Source of the DNA: Punica granatum
Lineage: Eukaryota > Streptophyta > Magnoliopsida > Myrtales > Lythraceae
Reading direction: 5' to 3'
DNA: 64,000 nucleotides
Assembly: GCF_007655135.1 (NCBI RefSeq)
Contig: NC_045130.1
Span: 27,710,605-27,774,604 of the forward strand
The notes under the pieces are model-generated. The model made no database searches. It was not told the DNA's origin and was given only the letters and a program-made list of their open reading frames with translations. This document shows, piece after piece, positions 36,016 to 48,002 of the stretch; within the stretch, counting starts at the first letter, position 1, and every line of letters starts with the position of its first letter. The translations under genes and the position numbers were made by a program.

Positions 36016-38846
36016 GACTACCTACGAAAAGCATTCCCTGCGCGCGGTCGAAACTATGAGCCGCACAGCGGAAGAGGGACTTTTGTTGTAACTCGAATGC
36101 CGATCTTAATGAAAATACCTTCGCATGTTTTGAAATCGTCGCACCTGTATATTCTTTCTCCTCATTTATTTCAAGCACTTTCGCCTGCTGAAAAGAATTA
36201 TTTTCATTGCTAGGTTCCACTCAAGCGCAGCCAACTGACACAGCGACTTGTGTATTCCGAGCTGCGCTTTTGAGACGCCGACCCCACCCACCGCAGTGGA
36301 TACTAACCAACAGACGGAGAACCATGCGCCTTGCAAAAACATACTCCTCCTTAAACTCTCTCTTTACATTTATCTAAGTGCATTCCCAAGCGGACTCCGG
36401 ACAAGAAATGGGCATTAGGACAGTTCTCAGGACGCCCTATTGGTTTTTTCGGATTTGTTCGATTTGTTTGTCCTCATGGAACTCGGCTCCTCCGGCCCTC
36501 CTTAAGACGGCTGCGCATGCCAACCTGCAATTGGGGAAAGTACACCTATACGGCTCACAAACACAGTCTGGCCTACTCTAGGGTGGCGATGACTACACTC
36601 CCGGAATTGAGTGTTCTCCACGCGCGGCACCCCATGGGTCGAGCGCCGGACGAAGGAATTTCCCATGGGTTCACCTTACATTTCTTACCGCATATTCCAC
36701 CTCATAATCGCCTAATGCATCATCCTCTTTGTCATCCTTCACAGGAACACGCCGGTCGCGGGCGAAGAGCGATGCGTGGGTTCACACCTCCTCGAGAACT
36801 CCTATCGGGTATTTCTTCTTATACATCAGTAGGGAAGGGCCCGACAAGGAGGTACCCCCTATGAAGCCGACGACGGAAGCATCCGAATGAGCCGCACGCC
36901 TTCAGCGCAACCGTCTCAATCGACAAACAAACAAGCCTATCGGCTTTGAGAGCACACCTCTTCGGCGTACAACTGATGCTGGAGCCACAAGCACGATCGG
37001 GGACGATGATTGTACAAGGCGCCCACCTCAGGTCACATTAACAATGAAGATCGGGGCATTCGCATTCATCATTCACACCGAGACCACCTCGAACATCATC
37101 CGGCCGTCCAAGCAACGTACACTGGGGCATCCCCGGTTGAAGCTCGCGACAGCACGACCTCGGCAAGCGACGTACACTGGGGCATCCCTGGTTAAAGTTC
37201 GCCCTGAGGTCGCCATAGTGGGTCACTCCAACAAACGACATTGGAATGGTCCTAGTCATTCGCATCAAGAATGGGCATCTTCCATAGCAAGCATCATGAC
37301 AACCTCGGTCGCACACTCCTGGGGCAATTTTGTTTTCTTTTTATACAATAGGGGAAAGGACTTGTAAAGTTTGCAAGGACAAAAGACGCGAAGTTCGGCT
37401 TTTGAGTGCACAAGCATCAGACTTTTGGGAAAACCAACCCTCACAAAATTGGGCTAGGACTACAAAGTACATCAAGTCTCCATGGGGCGAAGCAAACAAA
37501 AGCAGCCTCGATGATGCAAAGTCGAGGAGTTTCAAACAAATATAAGGGGCACAATACAGACCCCAGCTGCAAGAAAAAAACAGAGTGAAAAGACGCGGGA
37601 AAAACCCGCCAACAAAGAAGAGAAGAGAGAGAGAAAAGAAGCGGAAAAACCCGCCAACAAAAAATGGGGCAATGCCGAGGTTTACCAAAAGCACCGGCAC
37701 CCCCAATCCAAAAGAAATGAATGAATCCCGACAAAAAGGGAAGCAGCAGTCGCAACTCCTCGACGGAGACAGAACGTAATGCACTCGGAGGTCGAATTAT
37801 TCGAAACCTTCGCCCTTGCAAACTCGAGAGACAAAAGAATCGAGCCTGCTAGGTTGAAAACCCCATGGGCGATCTAGGCAAAAGTTAGGGCAAAAGAGAG
37901 GCACGACTGAAAATCCCGAGGCGGGCGGTCGTGGCAAAAGGAGAGTTCATCCCCTTTAGGTTGAGAGGTACGGCCCCGAGGCGGGTGACCGTAGCAAAAG
38001 GAGAGTAAAATGAGAGATAAACAAAATAGTCCCCTGGGTCTTCGCACATTGCGAGGACCAGGGATCCCCAAGGGAAATGGCCAGGTTATCTACTCCAACA
38101 CGATCCCCGATCGGCTCTCCTACCAAACTCAACCGTCCAAGACGGATTCTTCTTCAAGCACAGCGGGCGACCAAGCACGCAATCCAAACAGTTCAAGACA
38201 GCCAACACCAACCGAAGGGCGGAAGAGAAGGGGGTACATCTCACTGCAGACGTGAACCCGTGTATCCTTTTAGCCTAGGGTAACGTGCTCCCCAAGCTTT
38301 CTCTTTTTCCTTTGTCATTCACATAACTCTAACGGGTCACGGCCACCCTTCAATCGGCTACCGCAAAGCCAAAATCCTAGACATTTCTTTCCGGGAGTCT
38401 AGTCATAACACTCTGGAAATGACTAGACCGAGGTCTGACCAAATTTGAACAAAATTCCGCATGCGGGTTACAAATGCAGCCGCCCTACGGTACCCTGATG
38501 AGAAGGGTCCTAAGTTCACGGGCGCGTCGAACAACCGATAGAGCCACTTGGGCACCTTTGAGAACGTCTCGATATGCCCATGTAAGGCCAACAGGATCCC
38601 CGGAGGCCTTGCATCGAGGCCTCTGAAAGCGGGATCCCATTCGCATCGCTAAAACAAAAACTCTTTGCGGGTCGCTCAGGCGACCCGAAACTGAAGAGCG
38701 TGCGTCTCAAAGACATCTTTTTATCCGCGCTTACACGTTGTTAATAACCCCCATGACTTACTAATGATGTCAGGATCACAAGTACAACAAACGCGGGAAC
38801 TACGACAGACTCTGATTCCTGACTCCTCGGGGTACGTAGGCGTTCA
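36016..38846 (+). other. Internal segment where pol would be expected: no pol recognised
   Basis: No aspartic protease triad, reverse transcriptase YxDD, RNase H or integrase HHCC pattern was seen in any frame, and the longest open frames are short, mostly antisense and compositionally odd. Small direct repeats occur: a CGTACACTGGGGCATCC unit at about 37118 and 37169, AACCCGCCAACAAA at about 37603 and 37647, and a GCAAAAGGAGAG unit at about 37933 and 37995. GTAACTCGAATGCCGATC at about 36088 resembles the trailer that follows pol in related elements, which suggests a clean loss rather than decay. Confidence 0.7.
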
Positions 38847-38852
38847 CTTTCA

Positions 38853-39598
38853 TGCAGGGCCAAGTCCCGTCATTATCACTATTCTGCAGGGCCAAGTCCC
38901 ATCATTACTCTTCTGCGGGGCCGAGCCCCATCTTTACTTTTATGTAGGGCCGAGTCCCATCTTTGCTTTTATGCAGGGCCAAGTCCCACCACCACTCTTA
39001 TGTAGAGCCAAGTCCCACCATCTTCACTTTCATGCAGGGCCAAGTCCCATCATCATTTTTCTGCAGGGCCGAGCCCCATCTTTACTTTTATGCAGGGCCG
39101 AGTCCCGTTTTCACTTTCATGCAGGGCCAAGTCCCATCATCATTTTTCTGCAGGGCCGAGCCCCATCTTTACTTTTATGTAGGGCCGAGTCCCGTCTTCA
39201 CTTTCATGCAGGGCCGAGCCCCATCTTCCCGTCTTCACTTTTATGCAGGGCCGAGTCCCGTCATCACTTTTCTGCAGGGCCGAGTCCCGTCTTCACTTTT
39301 CTGCAGGGCCGAGTCCCGTCTTCACTTTTCTGCAGGGCCAAGTCCCATCATTACTCTTCTGCAGGGCCGAGCCCCATCTTTACTTTTATGTAGGGCCGAG
39401 TCCCATCTTTGCTTTTATGCAGGGCCAAGTCCCACCACCACTCTTATGTAGGGCCAAGTCCCACCATCTTCACTTTTATGCAGGGCCAAGTCCCATCATG
39501 ACTTTTATGCAGGGTCAAGTCCCATCATTACTTTTCTGCAGGGCCGAGTCCCGTCTTCACCCTTTGCAGGGCCGAGTCCTGTCTTTACTTTGTTGCAT
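38853..39598 (+). repeat. 29-bp tandem array (about 25 units) upstream of the 3' LTR
   Basis: Units of the form GCAGGGCCRAGTCCCRTC plus a variable TTCACTTTT part recur every 29 bp (for example at 39303, 39332, 39361, 39390, 39419, 39448). Higher-order duplication is visible: an 88-bp block at 39033 repeats at 39121, and a block of about 150 bp at 38890 recurs at 39336. Because 29 is not a multiple of three, all three forward frames stay open and give chance ORFs with repeated QGQVPS or CRAEP text. Such arrays are typical of Tat elements. Confidence 0.95.
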
Positions 39599-39906
39599 GG
39601 GCTCATAAGCCCGTGTTCTTACCTCCCTGCACCACACGGACCCATAAACCCGTGTCTCTACTTTTCGTAAACTTACAATTTACTGCTTTTCGGACTTCGT
39701 GTCCAAGAACTTCGCGTCCATTTTACGGCTTTCCGCGGGCTTCGGCCCTTCACCTACTACTTCACATCCTCCAAATCCCACTCATGCTACTATCTCATGA
39801 CAGGAGGGGCAAGCTACCACGGAGAACAACGACAGAAGCGGTCGCCGGGACTAAAAAGGGTGCCTCTCATGATCTTGGGCTACATCCTCTAACCGAGCAT
39901 GCAACC
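39599..39906 (+). other. Retrotransposon 3' untranslated spacer
   Basis: Between the array and the polypurine tract; it includes decayed array-like phrases (CATGGGCTCATAAGCCCGTG, CACGGACCCATAAACCCGTG) but no gene. Confidence 0.5.
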
Positions 39907-39920
39907 AAAGAGGGGCAAGC
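39907..39920 (+). other. Polypurine tract
   Basis: AAAGAGGGGCAAGC ends immediately before the 3' LTR, the position and composition required for plus-strand priming. The C two bases from the end is a small deviation. Confidence 0.7.
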
Positions 39921-41243
39921 TGTCAGCACCCCATTTTGGCCCACCGGCTTCCCACACGAGGATTTCCGACCGAGGCCCGGGACCCTATTCATCACCCGGC
40001 AATCAGAGACAAGTAGGCGAGCATGGGGTCATGAGCAATAGGAAAAGAGCACGGTCTACTGAGAAAAGCGGAGGAAAGCCATCGGAAGAACGAACGAACA
40101 AGGAATCCCCGAAACGACGGAGCTGACACTGTGGCACTATTCATCATCGAGTCACCGAAGCACCGAAAGGTGCCCAATATGGGACTCCAAAAATCCCTCT
40201 CAATGCCAAAGTGACCAATGACACGTCCGGGCGCATTTCTGGAGCACCCTGCTTAAGCCGGGACACCCCGATCCCCCACAGACGCCTTTTCTGATAGAGC
40301 TCCCGGGGTTCGCCCCACTGACAAGCAAACGGCCCCTCAAAACGGGCTTACAGGCATCCAGGGACCACCAGGGCCGGGGAACAAGCTTCAAACAACCTTC
40401 CGGAACTCGACTCGATCTCCCAAGCTACGTTTCAGTGGGCACGAACGTCTCCCGGCGAACCTTCGGGGCATTTCCACGGAAAACAGAGATCGCAACGATT
40501 TCCGGGCACCTCACAACGATCCCCGAGCACCTCAAGACATTCAGGGCACACTGAGAAAACCCCGGTCAAAGTCCCTAGGTCCTCCCGGACCAACGGTCCC
40601 CGACCGAGGACGACGAGCCAACGATCACCCACGGGGCAAAAGGATTGCCAAAACGAATGCAAGAATGCACAAAGATCAATCGAGGGTCAAGGGACGCTAA
40701 ACTCCACTCCGAACGTCCGAACAGGGCAAAACCGACTCCCGAGGCGCCGAGTCGCCCGAACTTTCGTCCACACGACGCATGGCGATATTAGGCTCACTCA
40801 AATCCTCGTCATTCAAGCATTCCAAATCCATAAATTAATTGGACATCGGAGATTGGACGCGCGCTCAATCAAGTCTCAAGTATTTTCCGGCTTTTCTCTC
40901 AACCGAATGGGACCCACAGCTCAGCCAAGCCAAGCCATCAAGCCGCGGCTCAACCCCAAGCCACGGCTCAACCCTCGGCTCCGATTGGACAGCCCCAAGC
41001 CGCGGCTTCCCCCTCCATGGCCGGCGGCTCCACCTCCCAAGACACTCCCTCCACCACACAATTCAAATTTCCCTCACTTCTTTCACTTCTTCTTACAAAT
41101 CCATCACACCTATCACTCTCCTTTGCCTTTCCCCACACTCAACATGACATCTACCCCTCCCTAATCCCCTTGGGATTTTCGGCAGCCCCCTAAGCATGTC
41201 CTAACCCCACTTAACTTTGCTCAATTGCATCATTAAGCTTCCC

Positions 41244-41251
41244 TTTATAAG
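41244..41251 (+). promoter_or_regulatory. Candidate TATA box in the 3' LTR
   Basis: TTTATAAG, the counterpart of 28839-28846. If active it would drive transcripts out into the flank beyond 44959. Confidence 0.35.
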
Positions 41252-43221
41252 CCCTTTCACCATTAAGTCTAATCATCTCTCCATTCTCCTTCTCTCTCAA
41301 GCCAATCTCTCTCCAAAAACCTCTCAAGCTCCAGCCCTTTCCCTCACTTTCGTTCAGCCCGTGCCAAGGCCGAAACCGGCTAAAACCGCCGGAAAACCAC
41401 CCGGTATTTCGGTAACCACCCGACCCGACTTAAGCCAAAAATCATCAAACTTCCTAGCCTACATATTTCCCACCCCCTAAGTCCATTTCCGGGCTTAGAT
41501 TTTCGATTTGAGGCCTCCAACACCCCGTTCCAGCCGTGAGAACTTTCGGGTCCCGAGACTTCCCTAGCCGCGCATACCGAGCAAGCCACGTGCCATTTTT
41601 TCCCACGACTTCGGCGAGTCGTGCCATCAAGTTCAAAGGGTTCCTCACAACCCTCACTCTCCCCCGTGAAGAGGTGGTCACGGTCCGAGGGCCGATCAAC
41701 CGTGCACAACCGCCATTCACCCGTTTCTCTCTAACCGGGTTTTCCTCATTTTTACCGAGTTTTCTCTCACATTTTCGGGTTTGTTCAGGCCTTGGCACGC
41801 TCGGGTCTGCCCATGGTCGTGTAGATCCGCCTCTTAGGAGTCCAACGAGCCCGACCTCGCACCGTGCCGTGACCGGAGCAAGCGTGCCGACCCATTTTTC
41901 CACGGACTGCCGCGGCTGCCAACTTACGGATCCCTCATCCGTAGCCGCCCATCCGAGTCTCGGGACTCCCACGGCCGCTTCCCCGACTCTTTCCCTCGTG
42001 TAACGAGGCTAGGTAACATCCCTCACGACTTAGATGAGCTAAGATCCTCGATGTTTGCTTGTAAGAAATGATAATGTGACTTAGAGGGCCGGAATACATG
42101 AAAGTTGACGTTTTTCCTTTAGATCCGTGATTCCCATGCATGCCCATGCAACGTACGTGTGTTATATTCGCTTGTATGACCGTGCTATGTATGTATGACG
42201 TTCGAGCTCACGTGCCATGACGGGAGTCGACCTAGATCCGGGCGGGAGAGCCTCTCTTGGCCACGGATTCGGCCATGGAGCTCACGGCCAAGTCTCTAGG
42301 GAGAGACCCGTGAGTCTCCTATGCCCACCCGAGGCTAGGGTGGTCTCCCCTCTTCGGAAAGGGGTCGATTCCTATATTTTTTATCGTTAATCATGTGTAA
42401 TATGATGGTATAAAGGGAAGAGGTCCGAATCGGGGTCGTAGAAATTTTTCCCGACTCGCATGAGCCATGGAAGCTCACGGCCCTCCTTGGAAGAGTGTGG
42501 CCGAGAGCTTCCTTGGGCCGTATGGGTCTGGGGAACCTTCTCCCGCCTCGAAACGGGTCGATTCCCGCGTTTTATTCATTTTGTTATCACATGAGCCGGT
42601 GCCATCCTCGTTTGCTCCGATGAATGTCTTGTTCGTGCACGTTGATATGTTCGCTCGCGCATTTATGATCGTAGCTATTTTGATTCGGTTGAAATTTGTA
42701 ATGTTACCATATTTGATGTATTATGCATGTAAGAAATAATTAGAATCGGTGTGGGAGATTACCCGTAACTCGAGTCGGGTCTGGGAGACCACTTGGCTCG
42801 TCTCTTTGGGGATCGGCCGAATGCTTCTGGACCTTTCCCGAGTCTAGGGTGACCTCCTTAGCCGTTTCGAGATCGTTTCTTGGAATTGAATGCATTGGTG
42901 TTTTTATTTTATCGTTGGCTATATAAGGATCACGTGACGGATGCGCCGGCTTGGATCACTATCCATTAAATCTATAATATCCACGATATAGGGTCGTCAT
43001 AATCGAATAATTTCATAAACGGGAAATGGGACGTGCCACTCGATTAAATAAATCACTCGGACTAAATAATTGGGTTGATTGATCCTTAATTCGTAAACGC
43101 ATCGATGATTCATGGAACGGCGTGAATGCCCTTTTCCACTAAAAATCCACAATTTCCAAATACCGAGCCGCGTAACATGAATAGAATTGATGTCTAGCGA
43201 GTACTCACGTGCCGTGACTCG

Positions 43222-44238
43222 AGTCCGGGCCCAATTTGGGGCGGCCCGAGTCGAGGTACGAGAGTCCTTCTTAGACTCCTTCGTGTGACGCGATCTCCCA
43301 TTTATACACGAACATTGTCATTTTATCATCCAAGGGCATAATCGTCATTCCGTGATTCACCGATACCCTAGGCGTTAGGGAGTTGGAAACGCTTTGATCT
43401 ATGAACGAAAAAGGGCAACCCGTTCGGGTACGAGTTTCATTCGCACGGCCCATTCTGCTCACTTTCAGTGTTTCCATCTTCCTATCGTAGATTCGGTGGT
43501 GAACATTTCATTTCAGTTACAAATTATGAAAAACCGGATTAATCATGCATTTGGCTTAATCAAACATTAGACAATGGATAAATGGAATGATAGATTCCAA
43601 TCTAGAGTCGAAATACGAGTTTGGCTAATTCGGTGAAACCGCAGTGACACTCAACAAAATAAGAGTCTTAAAACAAACACACGTATGTAATTGGCTTAGA
43701 ACCCCATTCTAATCCACCATCTATGTTTGTCTAGGCTAGATACATTGTTTGCTAATCAACCTCGGCTAATAACTGATGAAATCACGTACACTTGACTTAA
43801 TACACCACTTGTATGTATTCACTGATAGTTGTCAGTTATTGTCTGTATCATGTCAGTTTTATCGGTTTCCTTCTGTTTTATCCTTGCCTATGATGATTTA
43901 TTGCGGTTCGGGCCCGAACCCATAGGTTACGTGTTGCACGGGGTCCAACGCCCCAAATCACCGAACACGAGGTCCAACGCCTCTCAATTCACCGAGCGCG
44001 TGCAACCCGAGTGCGGAATGGGATCTAGCCTCGAGTCACCATCACACTCCAAATATGGCCTATGTGGAAGGCGATTTGGATTGGATGTGTGAAACGTGTT
44101 TAGATATCACCCGGGAGCTCGATCGGTCCAACGGTTACAGTGGGAACTAATCGGTTCTCCTGCAAACCATTGGTTCAATCGGACCCGACCCCCGGCTCCT
44201 TGAAGCCCGCGTTGCCTTAATTTGTTTATCGGTTATTC
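43222..44238 (+). other. LTR segment present only in the 3' LTR
   Basis: In the 5' LTR the flanking words GACTCG and AAAACATACGG are directly joined at 30816/30817. No target duplication or transposon ends frame the block, and its composition is LTR-like, so deletion from the 5' LTR is more likely than insertion here. A GC-rich inverted repeat (CTCGAGTCCGGGCC with GGCCCGAGTCGAG) sits at its left edge. Confidence 0.8.
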
Positions 44239-44959
44239 AAAACATACGGTGAGCCGGAGCGGAATATTGGCCCAATGCAAACCGATCGGGATCCATTTAT
44301 TTCATTCAGTTGTATTCTGTAATTATTCGAGTGCACATTGTGAGGATCTTATTTGTGTATTTATTCATATACTTGTAAGGATCCCGATCGGTGAGCAAGA
44401 GGTCCGAGTGTTGAGTCGGTTAAGTCGGTCTATCGTCACCAAGGGACGAGTAAGCTCGAATAATCATGGTCTCGGTTCGCGCAGGGAATCGACCATTACG
44501 GTCCGAAAAACTGTAACGCTAAGATAGCGAACCAATTCCTTGACTCTCAAGCCTACTCATCCTTCGGATCCTCGGCCCAACTCAATCGATTCATCGATTT
44601 TACGGTGTCAAAACGGGCGAGTCAAGTGCTGCCCAAAATCACACGGTAAATAAACAAAACGACAAGTCTAGCAAGCTAGAGTACCGAAAGGGCGTGCGGG
44701 ATATAGGCCCGCACGTAATAGAACCCCCGAATTCGGAATTTTCGGTTCCGTATAACCATTGCCTTAGCATTTAGGTGTACCCCGTACCCCTAGACCCGGG
44801 TAACTTGCCGGCCCTCGACCTTCGGGTTGTAAAATGGCGAGTGGCGACTCCTTCTCACGTGCGTTCGTCGCGCGTCCCCGGGAAGGTGGACACTCCCAAG
44901 CCGCGTTTGCTTAGGCGCGCGTATGCGTGCCCTTACGAGATTAAATTAAGGTGCGCACA

Positions 44960-44964
44960 CATAT
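44960..44964. repeat. Target site duplication CATAT, right
   Basis: It is identical to 27511-27515. Confidence 0.92.
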
Positions 44965-45427
44965 AATTTCTACGCGTGCTTATCAACATATAGGTTCGAA
45001 CTAACGTGAAAAGAGTGATTTTGAATAATTAAAATCTACTAATCAACACGACCATAATATGACTAATTAGCGGTTTGGAGAAAATGTATATTGCTCAATT
45101 ACGATCTCTATATAGAAAACAAAATTACGAGAGAATCTGACTTTGTTATTGTCATGACTAATGAGAGAAGAAGTAGACGGAGACAAAAGAAAAACTGAAT
45201 ATACTTAAATTTGGTTTATATTATGCAAGATTTTAACATGTTACAATCGTCTAATCTAAAAAGTTAACCCTGTTAGATATGATGTGGTTTATATATTTAT
45301 TACTTAATACTCTCCTCACGCGTGGGTTGAATTATTTTTGAAGGCCCATCGCGTGGAATTGATTAAATGGGGGATAAACACGTGCGCTGCTTATAGAATC
45401 TGTGCTCTAATACCATGTGAAATTTTA
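44965..45427. other. Intergenic; copia-like primer site remnant
   Basis: GCTCTAATACCA at about 45410 is one base from the reverse complement of the tRNA-Met primer site. A phrase at about 45250-45300 (GATATGATGTGGTTTATA) recurs at about 45708, on the far side of the MITE. Together these may be remains of a minus-strand LTR element. Confidence 0.3.
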
Positions 45428-45664
45428 CCGTTTGGATTCAGAGTTAAAGTTATTTTGATTTTGATTTTGATTTTGATTGTGGAAAATGACAAATGAGATG
45501 TGATTATAAATTTGACTTGGGAAACGTGTGTTTTTGTTGTGTAGTGTGTTGAGTTAAAGTTAAAGTTAAAATTTTTGAATTGAGAAATGTGTATTTTTGT
45601 TGTGTAGTGTGTTGAGTTAAAGTTAAAGTTAAAGTTAAAATCAAGTAATTCTCAATCCAAACGG
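45428..45664. mobile_element. Small MITE with internal hexamer repeats
   Basis: CCGTTTGGATTCAGAGTTA at the left pairs with the reverse complement of TAATTCTCAATCCAAACGG at the right. Inside are TTTGAT repeats and two copies of a roughly 60-bp unit (TTTTTGTTGTGTAGTGTGTT followed by AGTTAA hexamers). Non-coding; superfamily not assigned. Confidence 0.6.
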
Positions 45665-47603
45665 GGCACATGTCACAACTTTTTAATCTAAAAGATCAAC
45701 ATTGTTATATATGATGTGATTTATAATTTTATATATTTATTACTCAATAGATTATGTGTATATATATACACCCACATGAGGTGGATTTGATCGAATGAAC
45801 GGACAAAACAAACAATCAAGTAATGTGACATGTAATCACGCTTTTATGCAAATGACGTCGTTCCACAGATTGGCGCCGACCCAAGTGGGGCATATGAAAA
45901 TTTTGGCCAAATTCGCCCTCAGTCAGCCTAATAGCTGTATATGCATTATATACATACATATATACTATATGCTCGATATAATTTTCTCATATTACATGTA
46001 TCATTATTGAATATCATAGGATTTTATAGAATATAATTCAGATAAAGCATATTATTAGTAAACAATGATGGCACATTTGATGTATATACCTTTCGCATTC
46101 AAGACGAGATATAAATTTACGATTGAAAGCACAACCACAGCTTTAATTTGAAGCATATGATTATGTTAAATTATTCTCGTTTTGTTTTTCGTCTTTCTTT
46201 TATATATTATCATGTTGAATAAAAGATTCAAAAGTCGACTATATTAATACTCAAAGGAAAAAAGAAAAAATTGCTTCGTGGTCCAGCTACTGGTCGGTTG
46301 CTTACGAGCTAAATGCCCTTTGGTTTTCATAATAATTAATAAATACTCGTATGTTGTGAGGTAACTTTTAACTTTTTATCCTTTCTTTTTTTAATGAAAA
46401 CAGATAATAAATACAACATATGAATGAATATAGACAGAAAAATGATAAAGGTATGGCATGAAAAACTATCTATATATTCTACCGGATAGACATAATAAAT
46501 ACTACAAATTATAAGTGAAAGTCACAAAAGTAAATCATGACAGGAAAAAAATTACACGTACTCTAGTCGTATAGAGCGAATAATATATTTATGGAGAGCC
46601 TGCATTCATGTAATATGTGTATGTGCATATGCATACAAAATGTGGAGATATCTTGGACTTAAGAGTGTAGAAAAAATAGTGAGTAGAAAGGAGATGAATA
46701 ATATCAATTTTGATAAGTGTGTAAGAGAACTAGTTCGAAACGATTATGGATAAAATGAACTCGTCTTATATTTTTTAGAAATTTGTCACATAAAAGTTGA
46801 AAAAAATCATTATATCTCAACAAATATTTTTAATTACTAAAAAAATATATTTTTTCAAAAAATTATTTAATTATATATTACTATATATAAATAATTTAGA
46901 AAAATATATAGCATCCACTCAATATGATATCAATAAAATACAATAAAATTTCATTAAAGGAAATCAAAAGGTCAACTCACATGGAGCTCAAGGCTCGATA
47001 ATTGGGTTTAGGTGGCGAAATCACATATGAAGTCTCGCATGCTGACTTTTATATATTCAGAGTTGAATTTAGTAGAGATTCATAAAATTTTGATTGGATT
47101 ACAAGAAGAATGTTCAACATATTGGGCCACCTATGCAGCCTAAGTACCTGAATAATTATGCCATGAGCTTTCAAGGTGTTTACGTGCACCGAAAGAATCG
47201 GTTTAACGAAATGGAGGCTCTTCTTTTATTTAAAAAGAAAAGAAAAAATAAATATGATCATTTGAATTTGCCGGCAATTGAGATAAGTATTGGTGTAGCT
47301 TGTAGTGAGTAAATTAGATTTTGACTGGAGATTATAGAAAAAAGGAGAGAGAGGTCACGGTAGAGACAATTAGCTAACGTAAAAATGATAATATAACAAC
47401 AAAGTGAAATGAAAAGCATTAGAAAGATTCAAAAGTGGGAAGAAGAACAAAAGAAACACACCGACCTCACCGAGCTCTCCGTCTTTATACTTAAGGCATG
47501 ACAGCTCAAGAATTCGATACTGTTTATAGCCCCCCAAAGTGCCCTATTTCGTCGGACCTCATAAGCTGAATAATCCTGCCTGTCAGGCTTTTAAAATTGG
47601 AAA
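45665..47603. other. Intergenic, AT-rich, nothing recognised
   Basis: Short open frames at 45795-46010 and 47094-47312 lack recognisable domains. Confidence 0.4.
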
Positions 47604-47605
47604 GA

Positions 47606-47630
47606 ATATATATATATATATATATATATA
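47606..47630. repeat. (AT)n microsatellite abutting the MITE
   Basis: About 12 AT units. The MITE inserted at the edge of this run, so its target duplication is TA-rich and its length cannot be fixed. Confidence 0.8.
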
Positions 47631-47976
47631 TGGGATTTTTATCCCAAATGATCCATGTTTTATCCGTTTTGTCAAATCTATCATATATATTTTTTTATCA
47701 GATATATCTCATGGTTTACTTTTTGCATCAAATCTATCCCGACGTTATCTTTTCCGTCAATATTTAATGGCCGTGTTGACGTGGCACTTGGAGGGATAGT
47801 GGACCACACTTGCCACGTGGGCGCCACGTCAGCACGGCCGTTCGATGTCGACGGAAATGATAATGCTGTAATATATTTGATGCAAAAAGTAAACCATGTG
47901 ATATATTTAACAAAAAAAAGTATATGATAGATTTGACAAAACGGTTAAATCATGGGTCATTTTAGATAAATTCCCC
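47631..47976. mobile_element. Full-length foldback MITE, Mutator-like, family F copy 2
   Basis: Same structure as 14720-15061. The end words GGGATTTTTATC and, from the right, GGGAATTTATCTAAAATG pair; the shared interior includes TTTTGTCAAATCTATC, GCATCAAATCTATC and a CCACGTGGGCGCCACGTC centre. The flanks are TATATATA on both sides. Confidence 0.85.
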
Positions 47977-48002
47977 TATATATAGTATTCCACCCAGTAC
48001 TT

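Larger units (their letters stand above)
27516..44959 (+). mobile_element. Giant non-autonomous LTR retrotransposon (Tat/Ogre-type Ty3/gypsy, ORF1 + gag, no pol)
   Basis: It is bounded by long direct repeats beginning TGTCAGCACCCC and ending GTGCGCACA, by a CATAT target duplication, an 18-base primer binding site and a polypurine tract, so both ends are fixed to the base. Its order is 5' LTR, PBS, ORF1 with a plant mobile domain, gag, non-coding segment, 29-bp array, PPT, 3' LTR. A coding ORF ahead of gag, very long LTRs and a tandem array before the 3' LTR are known traits of the Tat/Ogre lineage. No pol motif was found in any frame of 36016-38846, so it would need enzymes in trans, like the TR-GAG elements described in plants. 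In the first 840 bp compared (27541-28380) I count 21 LTR mismatches (2.5%), so insertion is young on a plant time scale. It is much more GC-rich than its flanks. Confidence 0.93.
39921..44959 (+). repeat. 3' LTR (5,039 bp)
   Basis: It has the same termini as the 5' LTR. Length equals 4,022 plus the extra block 43222-44238 (1,017 bp), so apart from that block the two LTRs show no net insertion or deletion. Most differences noted were transitions. Confidence 0.93.

Noticed and set aside
37341..37821. Minus-strand frames of 126-147 codons in the retrotransposon interior
   Set aside because: Composition is Phe/Leu/Ser-rich antisense of purine-rich repeats; no motif.
38853..39598. CRISPR-like array
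   Set aside because: The variable part is only about 10 bp and itself repeated, there are no unique spacers, and the host is a plant.
38764..39608. Three overlapping repeat proteins (121-209 codons) with QGQVPS/CRAEPH text
   Set aside because: They are translations of the 29-bp array, which stays open in all three frames; no start context or family.
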